NCBI GenBank assembly: GCA_016647705.1 | Contig: CM028335.1 | Coordinates: forward strand, 20,686,905 to 20,750,904 | DNA: 64,000 nucleotides | Direction of reading: 5' to 3' | Source of the DNA: Eucommia ulmoides | Lineage: Eukaryota; Streptophyta; Magnoliopsida; Garryales; Eucommiaceae | Part shown: positions 48,480 to 59,091 of the stretch, one piece after another | How positions within the stretch are numbered: the stretch's first letter is position 1 | Layout of the letters: every line of letters starts with the position of its first letter | Notes under the pieces: generated by a model | Databases searched by the model: none | What the model saw: only the letters and a program-made list of their open reading frames with translations | Told to the model about the DNA's origin: nothing | Made by a program: the position numbers and the translations under genes

Positions 48480-48625
48480 CACCGCCTAGGCAGTGGTTAA
48501 GTCGGTTTAGGTTCTGACAGGTCTTCGCCTAGGCGGAGGTTAAGTTGGTTAAGGTTCTGACGGATCTCCGCCTAGGCGGTGGTTCAGCAATCCAACTTCC
48601 AGCCTCTTCTATGCCTAGGCGGTGG
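48480..48625. repeat. CCTAGGCGG palindrome array with exact 43-bp period, second LTR
   Basis: Four GCCTAGG cores start at 48484, 48527, 48570 and 48613, each 43 bp apart. The third copy contains the perfect palindrome CCGCCTAGGCGG. Spacers share GGTTAAGT and GGTTCTGAC. Confidence 0.9.
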
Positions 48626-48890
48626 TCTTTATGCACTGAAACCTTGTTCTTCACGTTTTGTTCACCGTTTCTCCACCGTTTTCACTTGTTTATCACTTAT
48701 TTTCATCCCTTCACCTGTTTTACACTAAAACAAATTAAAACGAAATTAAATATAACTAATACGCTCAAAAACTAACAAATTCAGTTTAAAATTAAAAAGG
48801 TTATTTCCACCTATCAGACTCCAAATAGAAGTTGAGTTTAGTCAACCCATTGAATTTGACATGAATTATTTAGGGTTGACGACTGGTCCA

Positions 48891-49697
48891 TCATATAAAA
48901 AAGATATACCTTAAATATTTGGGATACGGTGGCATGGGTGTAATGGATATTTGAATCAACGGAAGATTATCTAAATGTGTCACTGGTAGGAAGATCTCAT
49001 CTTCCTTATGATTTTCTACCTTAACCTCTTCCATGTATGTATTTTCAATTTCTAAGTTCATCCACTCATCTTCATTCTCGTAGACCACCATTTTCTCTAC
49101 TTTACCCAATAGTGATGGTTGAGCGAAACATGGCTCAAGCTCGGGATTATATTGTTGATATTCCTCACCAGTTTTCTTACTTACCCAATGGTCAACCTCA
49201 AGACTACTTTCCATATTTTCCTTATTCACTATTTCAATGATTCGCCTAACTTGGCCTTCTTCCCAGTCTATCTCTTCGGATTTAGCTTTCAAAGATTGTG
49301 CTAGCCTTTTTAAGATTTGATTTTGTCTTTATGAGATCTCGCCTTGCTCTAAGGATTGGTAGTTCTCTGCTAAGGTTTGGTGTTGTTCTACTAAGGCTTG
49401 GCCTCATTCTGCAAATGATCGTTGTTTTTTTGAGAGATTTAGAATTTGTTGCATTTTAGCGGGTTTAGAATTCTTAACTTCTTGAGGAAATAGTGGTTGG
49501 CTTTAGGGTTGGTAATAAGAATGATCGTTAAAGTGAGACCCTGAAGGTTTACTGTAATATTGTTGATCCAATCCATATGTGTTTGAATATTGATTATACT
49601 CGGGCAGTGGATAATCGGTATAAACATTATTATAGGAACAAATGGGGTCTAAGAAATTGTTAAGACATTGATCGGTGAGATGAGTAGGGTTTTCCAC
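48891..49697 (-). pseudogene. gag: Gag-like remnant of the tRNA-Asp-primed element
   Basis: The minus strand reads, with two or more stops, MENPTHLTDQC and a Tyr/Asn/Gln-rich linker. It then reads a heptad-like helix (QILNLSKKQRSF, LVEQHQTLAENYQSLEQ, LKRLAQSLKAKSEE), an acidic segment and a Pro-rich end. A polar Asn/Gln/Tyr linker followed by a coiled coil of repeated Gln and Leu is typical of the gag C-terminal half in Tat/Athila elements. No zinc knuckle or capsid signature is visible. Position, about 300 bp after the primer site, agrees with gag. Assignment is moderate. Confidence 0.4.
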
Positions 49698-50000
49698 ATA
49701 TAGTACATGGAAGAGGATTGTGTTGTGTTCTTGGGAGATTATATTGTTTTAATTTCTTAATCAAAGTGACTAATATCCTTAATTCAGTATCCATCATCCC
49801 GAGTCCCAATTTTTTTTACTACAATCAAATTAAAGAAAATAATAACAATCGTAATAGCAAACAATTTAGAAGGCTCAACCGTCTTGTCAAACAAAAGAAA
49901 AAAAAATGAGAAGAAGGCTCAGTCTTCCTGTCAAACAAAAAAGAAATAAAACTAGTAGAAGAATTAAACTAACTTGGATTTCAAATCTTTTCCGTCACAA

Positions 50001-50018
50001 TTCCAGGCAATAGCACCA
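50001..50018 (-). other. tRNA-Asp-like primer binding site
   Basis: The minus strand TGGTGCTATTGCCTGGAA differs at a few positions (mostly C to T or G to A) from TGGCGCCGTTGCCGGGGA. It lies six bases from the LTR end at 50025. Confidence 0.65.
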
Positions 50019-50036
50019 AAAACTTGTTGCCGACAG

Positions 50037-51062
50037 TAATGTTTTAAAAGTCAGACCGGACCAACCGATCGAATCAGTTGAATCGTCACCCAGTCTAGGT
50101 TCCGGTCCGGTTGACCATATAGAATTGTTTTAGGGTAAAAACCGGTCACTCGACCGGTTCAACCCAGTTCAACCAATGAACAGTCAAATCGAAGCGAGTT
50201 GTAGAGAACCAACCAAGTTTCAGTTGTTTTTTATCTATATAAATTCTTCGGTTCTTACTTCTTTCCCAAAAAACACTAATTTCCTCCTAAACTAATTCGC
50301 TGCCTTTTTTGTTTTCTCTTCCTAATCTCCGATCCGATTTCAGCCATTTCATCGTGTTCGATTTTCGCTGCCCTATAATCCCAAATCTCAACCATTCCAC
50401 TTCGTAAAACCAATAGGCGATGATGACCGATCTCATCCCTGATTCCCTTTTCCTATTTTTGTGTTTGATCTCAGCCCAACCCGTAGGCGACGACAACCGA
50501 CGGCGAAGGACGAACCTCTCCCACTGCACCGCAACTCCGACGACGATAGCAAATGACAAACACTAGACGACCGACGACAAACGACAAACGGCATTGAGTG
50601 ACTGAATTCATTGTTTTTTTTTTTTTTTTGTGAAATTTATATTTTGTTTATTTAATATTTATAAATTGTTGTGTTTTGGGTTTTCTTCTTTACTTCTTGA
50701 TCGTTATTTATTTGATTTGTTTAAATTAATGTGTTTAGGAAAGATTTTGTTCCTGAGTTCTTAATTATTATTTATTTAAATTAATGTGTTTAGGCTTGAT
50801 TATTATTTATTTATTTTGTTTAAATTAATGTGTTTATGGATTATTTTGTTCTTAACTCTTGAGTTTTTTTATTGTTCTTGACTGTTTTTAGGGTTTTGTT
50901 ATTTTTATTTTATTTTTCCTTTAAATGTGTGTGTGTATTTGTATTTTTTAATATTTTTTATTTTAATACACACACACGCACGCACGCGCATATATATATG
51001 ATATAATTATGATGTCATGATTCAACTACGGTTCGCCGTTTGGTTCGGTTTTTAAAATATTA
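50037..51062. mobile_element. hAT-like non-autonomous transposon
   Basis: The left end TAATGTTTTAAAAGTCAGACC and the right end (reverse complement TAATATTTTAAAAACCGAACC) are imperfect inverted repeats rich in CCGG/GGTTC. Flanking 8-mers GCCGACAG (50029-50036) and GTCAACAG (51063-51070) fit an aged 8-bp hAT target duplication. Removing it restores a reading of LTR B comparable with LTR A. The interior includes a GC-richer block (50300-50600) of unknown origin and T-rich DNA. No transposase is present. Confidence 0.6.
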
Positions 51063-51111
51063 GTCAACAGAAACTTGTTACATTTAGTTTTAAATTTACT
51101 CGCAAGCACAC

Positions 51112-51520
51112 TATAGGACCTCAGACGCAACCACTCATCCTAAAACCAATTGGTGTTAGGAAAGGCATATACCCTAGTATTATAGTACATTCAGCACACA
51201 CAAGCGCCCACAGCATTCGACTGTGACTTGACCCACACCCGGGCCTCCGCCACGGGATAATTACTGCCAAAACCCTGGCTAACAGTCTCCCCCTCAGCAA
51301 TTGCTCCCACTGGGAATCGAACCCGTGACCTTGGCTCTGATACCACTTATAGGACCTCAAGTGTAACCATTCATCCTAAAACCAATTAGTGTTAGGAAAG
51401 GTATATACCCTAACCTTATAGTGCATTCAGCACACACAAGTGCCAATGGCATTCGATTGTGACTTGATCCACATCCGGGCCTCCGCCACGGCACAATTGT
51501 TGCCAAAACCCTGGCCAACT
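51112..51520 (-). mobile_element. TRIM (miniature LTR retrotransposon)
   Basis: Two direct repeats of about 174 bp (51112-51286 and 51350-51520; TATAGGACCTCA ... CCTGGCYAAC) flank only about 60 bp. On the minus strand that core begins TGGTATCAGAGCC, a perfect initiator-Met primer site, and ends in the polypurine tract TGAGGGGGAGA before TGTTAGCC. There is no coding capacity. Flanks CACAC (51107-51111 and 51521-51525) are a 5-bp target duplication. This matches the TRIM definition. Confidence 0.88.
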
Positions 51521-52751
51521 CACACAAATCAGTTGTAGCAAAGATTAGCGGAAGCAAGGTCGACCCCACGAGGATTGCTATCAGAGGGAAAACACTTAAT
51601 TCGTCCAAGTTAATTTAATTATAATCTAGTTCGAAATGATTTTGCTTTGATTTTTCAAAATAAATTAAAATGATATTAAATAAACGATAAAAAAAATAAG
51701 AAATTAAAATAGGGAACGAGATTAGAAATTGTGGGTTTCGTATTTTGGGCATTATGTCGTTTTCGTATTTTTTCCTTTAAATTGGATTCGTGCAAACGAG
51801 TGTTTCCAACCTTAAGCCTGAACTACTCAGAAATATCAGATTGATTATTCCCAAACATGATATATCTTCGATATTTAATTTTTACATTACTCTAATCTAA
51901 GGTGAATTAAAATTGAGGCATAAACCATCAAGTTTACTAATCTATCCATTTGAATACTATTGTATAACCCTTAAATTTAGCCCTCAAATACTAAATTTAA
52001 CGGAGCAATTGAATTTGGAGTCAAAATTTCGATAAAAACCTTTTGAAAATAAATCCAATTATAAATTCATTAATAAAATCGATTTCAAGAACACAATTCA
52101 TCGTCACACAATTGTTTGTGCAAATCCAAAATTAAATTAAAAATAGAATATCACATAAACTCAACAATACAATACCACAATCCTAACCTCATTGGAGGAA
52201 ATTAGCCGGTCATTGTTGTGCAAAACGGTGTTTTCTTGGAAACAATCCGCAAAAACACAGTTTTACACTTTCTACCCCTAAGAATTCAAGCTTCCTCTTC
52301 TCCAAAATAAAAATAAAATAAAACAAAGAATAAATAGAAATATTTACAAAATGGTCAAAAATGGTCTTAGGAATGATCCTAGAATGATATATAACATCCA
52401 AGGATATTTCTAGGCATGCAAAATCAACTTTGGGGTACTAATTGAGTAAAAAATGATGGTTTGGGGTGCAATTTGTCAAGTGGCTGAAACTTCTAGGGGT
52501 GCAGGCTATCAGGTGGATGAAGATCAAGTGGGTTGGCCATTTGGGTAGCCCACAATAGTGCATATTGCACGACTGGGGAAATGAAAAAGTTGGCTTCTCT
52601 CTCTGTTTGTAGCTCCGAAAGCGACGTAATGTGCAGCTTCATGAGCAGCGAACTGCTCCACTTCTTTCGGCTTCTATTCAGCTTATTGTGATTTGCTGAT
52701 TTTTTTATCCGATTTGCTTTATTTAATGCCATTTTGTTCCTTTTTCAAAAA

Positions 52752-52980
52752 GTTGTCAAGAACGTAGAGGAAGTAGGATGGGCAGTTGATCAAATCTAGT
52801 ATGGATCGTATATGGACAGTGGTTGGAGTCGACGACCTTCCCAGGGTTCCCAGAGGAGGGATCTCTTGGGAAGTTGACCCTTGCGAACAACTTGATGCAC
52901 TATCTCCCTTCAACCCTTTGAGCGAAATGCAGAAAAAAAGAAGAAAACTCCATGGACCGACCCCATCATTTCCACCCCTA
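52752..52980 (+). pseudogene. Coding-like insert in LTR B (possible captured gene fragment)
   Basis: About 230 bp present in LTR B and absent from LTR A, with higher GC than the LTR. The + strand is open across it: SMDRIWTVVGVDDLPRVPRG, ISWEVDPCEQLDAL, SPFNPLSEMQKKRRKLHG. A WEVDP core followed by a proline-rich, basic stretch recalls the segment after the DNA-binding region of auxin response factors. The resemblance is only suggestive, and I would not name it on this alone. It ends where LTR homology resumes (CAAAAACATA). Confidence 0.35.
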
Positions 52981-53242
52981 CAAAAACATAAAATAATTCA
53001 ATTTTTTATATTTGAATCTGAACGAATGATTTATTCTAGTTTCTTCAGTTTTTGTTCAGCTTTTATTCGATTTGCCATGGTTTGCTCGTTTTTTATCTGA
53101 TTTACCCCAGCTTAACCCCATTTTATTCCATTTTCAAAAACATAGAAAGACAACTAAAATAATTCTATTTATAATAATTTGCTCTAATCGAACGATTAAC
53201 AAAACTAAATTTAGCGGTATAAAATTACAAAAAATGCAGTGT

Positions 53243-53339
53243 TGTTGGCCCAATGGAATACCCAAGAAGGGGGTGAATTGAGTAATTAAAAATAGAGTTT
53301 TTTATTAAATAGTCCCTTATAGAGAGTTCTGTTAGAATA
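53243..53339. repeat. Start of a SIRE-like LTR fragment
   Basis: TGTTGGCCCAATGGAATACC then CAAGAAGGGGGTGAATTG closely matches the start of the LTRs at 27718 and 35605. The similarity fades within about 50 bp, so it is a fragment or a related LTR of another subfamily. The border with the following MULE is not resolved. Confidence 0.5.
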
Positions 53340-53726
53340 TAAACCTTTTCACAAGACCGTTTAGGGCTCAGACCTCCCCGTACGATGGGTTTAGATTTCA
53401 GTCCTCCGACGAATACAAGGCGAACGGCGATGGATGATAATACCCCTGTTCACTCCGACGAACCAGGTGGATGAATCAATTCGGTTATGGTAAGTGACAA
53501 AATAGAGTTTTTCATTTTGCTGATTCAAATACATGTACGACATCCATTACACAGGCGCGGATTTTCAAAAACATTCGATTCAAATTTGTAGGCATTGCAG
53601 AACGGGTACGAGGTGAAGGTTTTGATACGGCGGCGACGGCAACTATATCACTAGACGGCGTTTGGACTGTGTTTAAAGGCGAAACAGGTCAGTTACTCGA
53701 TTGTATTCATTGAAAAGTTATATAGT

Positions 53727-54138
53727 CGTGTTTAATATCGTTTTTGGGTTTTTCGGAGTTGTTACAACGTTTTTCGAAGTTGGATGTTCGAGGTTGGCGA
53801 TGAACGAATGCCCATTTGTGAAGGATGTACGCTCCTGAGGTAACGTGAGCAGCACATTAACGTTAATGTACTGGGTTTGTATTTTGTGCATCACGACGTA
53901 ATAACAATGTCAATATAACAAACACAGTCAGGGTGTTTAATATCGTTTTTTGGGTTTTTCGTCGGTGTTACAATGTTTTTCGAAATTGGATGTTGGGGGG
54001 GTGGCGATGAATGATTGCCCATTTGTGAGGAATGTACGCTATGAGATAACGTGAGCAATGCGTTAACGTTAACGTACTTTGTGGTTATTTTGTGTATGAC
54101 GACGTAATAATAATGTGGATACAAGCAAACACAGTCAG
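53727..54138. repeat. Tandem duplication (2 x about 206 bp) upstream of the transposase
   Basis: Copies at 53727-53932 and 53933-54138 share GTGTTTAATATCGTTTTT, TGCCCATTTGTGA, GTACGCT and AACACAGTCAGG. Each holds one palindrome: CATTAACGTTAATG at 53855 and GCGTTAACGTTAACGT at 54060. A further diverged pair follows at 54139-54430 with three palindrome copies. Confidence 0.8.
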
Positions 54139-54850
54139 GAAATGGGTGTACATGGTAAAGTTAAATAACTCACAATTTTTCAGCTTTTTTCTAAAAAGTA
54201 AGATGCTCCAAGATACAGAGGTTCTCTGGGTTGTATACAACGAAACGCCTTAACGTTAACATGTTTTAACTGTAACTTTTTTTTTTTGCGTTAACGTTAA
54301 CGTAATGCTTGTAAACGGTAAAGTTAGTTAACTCACAGTTTTTTCAGTTTTTTCCCGAAAAATAAGATGCTACAAACTACAGAGGAACTCGGTTGTATTC
54401 AATAAAACGGGGTAACGTTAACATGTTTTTAATAAGCTGCTACTTTCGTGTTAACGGTAACATTAACGCATTAAGTAATGCATTAACGTTTTTACACAAT
54501 CAGTAGTGCTGGATTGCGTTAACGTTAACGCAATAAGTAATGCATTTAACGGTAACACATTAAGTTAATGCATCAACGGTGACGTTTCACAATGGTCAAC
54601 CCACGAACTGATTGCGTTAACGTTAACGTAATCAAGTCGATTTCGTTAATGTTTACGCAATAAGTATAAGCGCTCAACTAGAACAATTTTGGGGATGCAT
54701 TTTTTTTTATTTCACACGTTATACGTTAACGGTTACGCAATTAATATAAGTGCTTGACCAGAGTAACGCAGCGTTAACGTTAATGTAACCCCTGTTTTTT
54801 TACAAGTCAATTTGATTGCGTTAATATTTACGCAATTAGTAGTAAGCGCG
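54040..54850. repeat. Palindrome cluster in the transposase 5' region
   Basis: Exact GTTAACGTTAAC cores start at 54062, 54290, 54518 and 54616. Ten or more variants, such as GTTAACGGTAAC and GTTAATGTTTAC, are interspersed. The cluster stops before the first coding exon. Confidence 0.9.
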
Positions 54851-54974
54851 CTTACAGACCAATAAGCATACTGAAATCTAAATCCCCCCGATGCCCATTA
54901 ATGTTTGTCTACTGTTTTTTTCTTGCACAATGGGTTTGCATCCGTTTGATGTTGCAGATTTACTGGGGGGGTCA

Positions 54975-57387
54975 ATGGCTACGCGCATATTTTTGATGTG
55001 CAAGTTTGATGGTTACTCGTTGGGCGTTAAGGTGGATGATGATTTCACACAAGCGGTTCTAATTCAAAATGTGTTGTCGCGATGGGACGTGTTGAGGGAT
55101 GTTTCGTTCGAGATGTTTTATTCCATACCAGGACATGACAGGTGCCTAATATTGTGTCAGGATGACGTAGAGGTAATGGTTAGCCTTGCACGAGCAATGA
55201 AGCTTGAATATGTAGGGGTGGAGATAAAGGTGTGCGGCAGCGGTAGTGGACCAAGTGGCAGTCGGGACAGGATGTTATTTGAATATCCAACGGGATAGAG
55301 GGCGGGATGGCATGGACAGGGAGGACGACCTGTTGTCCGTTTTCTACCCATTGCATAAAAAGGCATTATTGTCCGATCATTGGGCTGAAGGTCTTAAAGA
55401 AGCCGGGCAGATTTTTAAGGGTGGAATACCGGAATTTAGAGAATCACTAAGAAAATATGCTGTACAAATGGGTTTCACATTTCAGTACATAAAGAACGAC
55501 AAGAAGAGGATGACAGCTGAATGTTCACTCAAGGAGGAGAGGGAATGCAAATGGAGAGTGCATGGCAGGCTAGACGAAAGGAATGGGTTTTTTTATATTT
55601 GGGAGTTCCAGGGAAATCATAGTTGCGGTGTTGTTTACAGGACAGCGAGGAATGAGAAGATGAACTGTAGCGTTGTGAAGTCATGTCTTTTAGACTTAGT
55701 TCGGAATACCCCGTTAACTCGCCTAATTGACGTTGTTCACACGTTCAAGAACGACTATGGGATTGAGATCCTATATCACATTGCATGGAACGGCGTGGAA
55801 AAAGCTCGGGATGATTGGCGACCACGAATCGTCTTATGATCAATTGCGCTGGTACTTGGATGCATGTAGTCAGACGAACCCAGGCAGCCACCTGGCGTTG
55901 GATTTTGAAAAAGAATCTGGGCATTTCAAGAGGCTGTTTGTATCGTTCTATGCGACTGCGCACGGGTTCAAATTCTGCAGGCCGATGCTGTTTCTAGACG
56001 GGACATTTCTGGGGGGTAGGTACAAGGGGTGTTTGTTGGCGGCCAGCGCAAAGGATGGAAACAATGGTAAATTGGTTGACTACTTATTACATAAACGCAA
56101 TTACACCTATCGTTTACACATTACATGCAATTAACACTTTCTTCTTTCTTTTTTTTACATTTTTTTCGAACAGTTTGTGTGAGAGGGGGGGTTTCTGATG
56201 AGACAAGCTGATCATGTTTGGGGATGAGACATAGAAATTTTTGCAATGTTAACGTTAAATGCGTTAACGTTAACGCATTTAAAACGGCTGTGTATACAAT
56301 GTTTTTTTCATAGTGTGCTGATCTGTTTTGTGTTTTTCGTAAATGGACAGGTCTTTTCCCGGTTGCATTCGCTGTTGTTGATGCGGAGAACAATGACAAC
56401 TCGTATTGGTTCATGACCAATTTAGAAAAAATTGTGGTGAAAGAACGTGTGCTAACCTTCATTTCTGATCAACATAGTGGCATTCTTGAAGGGGTCCGGA
56501 AGATGTTCCCGCATTGTTTTCATTCTTATTGCTTGAACCACCTGAAGAACAATCTAAGGGACAAATTGGCAGGTTTGAAACAGGCGTGGAAGGAGAAGCT
56601 CGTGCACAAATATTCGATGATGGCATATGCGACGATGCTTGACAAATACTACCAGCTGAGGGAAGAATTAAGAACAGAAGGTATGGGACGAGTAGAGAAT
56701 TTCCTAGAGGATGTGCCGCCAGACAACTTCTGCAACATGTTTTTCAAAGGTAAAAGATATGGGGAGATGTCATCCAACCTAGCGGAGTCATTCAACGCAT
56801 GGATTCGTGATTACCGGCACCTGCCGATCATATTAATGGTCGACAAGATTAGGTGCAAGGTAATGAACCAGTTGTCAGTGAGACGTGCCGAATCACTGCT
56901 GATGACGGGTTTCCTATGCCCAGTACGCGATAAAATGTTGTCGCGGATGATAAGCGACGGGCGGACGTGGAATGTTGTTGAGTGCGGCAACAGCGTATAC
57001 GAAGTGCACTCGATCCCATCCGTTCTGGTTGATGTGGATAAAAAAAAGTGCTCCTGCTTCGGGTGGCAGGGAAATAGGTTCCCGTGTGTTCATGTTTGTG
57101 CGGCAATACAAAAAAGCGGCCAGAATATACATTCATCCGTTGAGTCGTTTTTCATGGTGGAATATTACCGAATGACCTACTCGGAAGGTATATATGGTGT
57201 ACCCACGTTTGAGAAACCGGAATGGAATGCATCGGAAGCTGTAATTATCCCGCCGATCACAAAAAAACAACCTGGTCGACCGCGGAAGAAACGCATCCTA
57301 TCAAGGGGTGAGATCCCAGAAATAAGATGTGGTAGATGCAAAAAGAATGGGCACCACAACAGGAAGACATGCACTGCTTCAATTTAA
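54975..57387 (+). pseudogene. MuDR-type MULE transposase, one intron, two frameshifts
   Basis: I choose the start at 54975 (MATRIFLMCKFDGYSLGV), after a possible acceptor at 54956. Order: a PB1-like N-terminus; the MuDR N-terminal domain (FKGGIPEFRESLRKYAVQMG, CKWRVHGRLDERNGFFYIW, HSCGVV); the MULE DDE domain; SWIM zinc finger CSCFGWQGNRFPCVHVCA; GRPRKKR basic patch; CCHC-like knuckle CGRCKKNGHHNRKTC. Catalytic residues are present: D in FLDGTF, D in ISDQHSG, E in NLAESFNAW, plus the CFHSYCLNHL zinc motif. One intron, 56067-56350 (AATG|GTAAAT ... GGACAG|GTC), joins in frame. Frameshifts near 55270-55325 and at about 55812 (one extra G restores the family reading) break the gene. The protein would cut and rejoin element ends. 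Confidence 0.88.
56067..56350 (+). other. Transposase intron containing palindromes
   Basis: The GT...AG intron of 284 bp lies between the first catalytic Asp region and the rest of the DDE domain. It contains GCGTTAACGTTAACGC at 56261 and a truncated copy (GTTAACGTTAAA) at 56248. None occurs in the flanking exons. Confidence 0.8.
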
Positions 57388-58617
57388 AGCACAGAGTAAT
57401 CAAATATTTCCTTTTATGTAGTTTTTACACAGCAACACTTTATGTGTTTAATGTCAGGGGGGTGGAACCTCGTTTTTTTTTCACGCGATGTTTTTGTTTT
57501 GCGTAAACAGGTAATAAACACACACAAACTTTTTTTTGTGTTAACGTAAACGCAATTCCGATTCACACATTTTAATGTTCAACGCTTTTCATAATTCTTT
57601 TGTATAGAATTAATCGCGTCAACGTTAACGCATTTACAACCAAAAAAACTCAAAATAATTAATCGCGTAAACATTAACGCATTTTTCATTACAAACCAGC
57701 ATTAGCAAAATACAACTACGTTAACGTTAACGTGAACGAAAATTACAGCAGGGAAGTAAGTAATTGCGTTAACGTTAACACCGTAAGGAAACCATCACAT
57801 GTAATTTTATTGCGTTAACGTCACAGCAAATACTAACCAGTAACAAAGTCAAAGGCAACGCAATTAAGGTCATTTCGTTAACGGTAATACATTTTTTTAA
57901 TAAATATTGTTCCACCAGACAAACAAACTAACCAAATCTGAACATTAACTAATCTAGACTACATTTGTTCTTGCGTTAACGTTAACACAGTAAGGAAACC
58001 ATCACATGTAACTTTATTGCATTAAAGTCACGGCAAAAACAATCCAGTAACAAAGTCAAAGGCAACGCAATTAAGGTTATTTCGTCAACGGTAACACATT
58101 TCTTTAATAAAAATTGTTCCACCAGACCAACAAACTAACCAAAATTGAACATTAACCAATCTAGTTAACGTTAACGCAGTTTTTAAAAGACCAGAATAAA
58201 ACAATTTCAATTTGTGAGTTAACGTTAACGTGCAACAAAGTACAAATTGGATTAAAGTTAATTGATTAACAAAACTAGCCATTTAACATACTTGCGTTAA
58301 CGTTAACACAACTAAAACCCAGCAACAAAAGACAAAGCAACGCAATTAAGGTCCTTTTCGTTAACGGTAACACATTTTTTAGTAAAAATTGTTCAACCAG
58401 ACCAACAAACTAAACCAAATCTAAACATTAACTAAGCCCATTAACGTTAACGCGTTTGGTCACAGCCAGCACATGTAAAATTACAAATTGTGTTAACAAT
58501 TAACACAATTAAAAACCCCACACACGCACCAACAATCGCAAAAAATGAATAAATCAGTGGGATATATACATTTTCTCAGATTTTTGTTTTGTGTCATTGA
58601 TAAACTCCACCCATAGG
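57388..58617. repeat. Intergenic tandem repeats between the convergent genes, palindrome-rich
   Basis: Units with GCGTTAACGTTAACACNG, AAGGAAACCATCACATGTAA, GGCAACGCAATTAAGGT and CCACCAGACNAACAAACTA start at 57766 and 57973 (207-bp period), with a partial third from 58294. Exact GTTAACGTTAAC cores start at 57720, 57768, 57975, 58164, 58218 and 58296. Both genes end at the borders, so polyadenylation signals of both must lie here, but I cannot single them out. Confidence 0.85.
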
Positions 58618-59091
58618 TCAGGGGGTGCCCTCATCTGGTTGGGTTGTTTCAACACCGGCGCCCACCACGGGCACCCAACTGTAGTGCGGATGGTTGAGTA
58701 GAGCGTGTATTACGTCTCTCCGGACACCCCGTACATTTGCCACCGACAGTTTTTTCGCGACGGGCATATTTGCAGCATATTGTTTCATGATATACATAAC
58801 AAAAACACCACAATCAGTCCTGCAAACCCAGGGGGGAAGGTAAACAGATGAGAATGATATATTTACAAATACATACGACTTTTTAGTACACATGTTTCGG
58901 ACGGGTGAACTTACGCCCCGCGTTGTTGTGGTGAATCGACACATTGTTCGATACGTGCGTCACCCCAATCTGGACGTATTTCCATGTTGATATGTCGTTC
59001 CACAAACCTTTTCTGTTCAGAATTTAGGTTAGTCAAACAAAACAGAGTGTAGTTAGAGACAATCAAAGTAGTCACATGTTAAATCACATAC

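Larger units (their letters stand above)
45823..48816. mobile_element. Fused LTR-LTR derivative of the second family with intact target duplication
   Basis: A full LTR (45823-47670, TGTACGCCGAAGG ... CACATATCA) is joined directly to a second LTR lacking its first part of about 270 bp (47671-48816, ending CCACCTATCA). The pair is flanked by a perfect 5-bp duplication GACTC (45818-45822 and 48817-48821). One insertion event therefore brought both, and a later deletion removed the whole internal region and part of the second LTR. The LTRs are homologous to the solo LTR at 29236 but carry a different palindrome (CCGCCTAGGCGG). Confidence 0.8.
42895..53242 (-). mobile_element. Large non-autonomous Gypsy-type (Tat/Athila-like) element hosting four insertions
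   Basis: LTR A (42895-44315) and LTR B (50025-53242, enlarged by insertions) are colinear. On the minus strand the primer site next to LTR B reads TGGTGCTATTGCCTGGAA (50018-50001). This is a variant of the tRNA-Asp site TGGCGCCGTTGCCGGGGA used by Tat/Athila/Ogre elements. The polypurine tract TTTAGGGGTG lies just right of LTR A. Without insertions the internal region is about 2.7 kb and contains a gag-like remnant but no recognisable protease, RT or integrase. This fits a LARD-like derivative. LTR B loses its last few bases at a Copia LTR-like start (53243). Confidence 0.65.
50025..53242 (-). repeat. LTR B (5' LTR) with three nested insertions
   Basis: The LTR starts TGTTGCCGACAG. After removal of 50037-51062, 51112-51520 and about 52750-52980 it aligns with LTR A along its length: GTAGCAAAGATTAGCGGAAGC, GTGGGTTTCGTATTTTGGGC, TTATATTTGAATCTGAACG. 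It is interrupted at 53242 by the start of another LTR. Confidence 0.7.

Noticed and set aside
48484..48625. CRISPR-like regular spacing of a short repeat.
   Set aside because: The repeat is only about 12-16 bp, spacers share sequence, and the context is a plant LTR; it is a tandem-duplicated regulatory-like array.
51290..51350. tRNA-gene-like sequence (GGTATCAGAGCC ... GGTTCGATTCCC on the minus strand).
   Set aside because: It is the primer site and core of a TRIM; no full cloverleaf or A box is present.
56849..57374. Minus-strand open frames opposite the transposase.
   Set aside because: Shadows of the plus-strand exon that contains the SWIM finger and basic tail.
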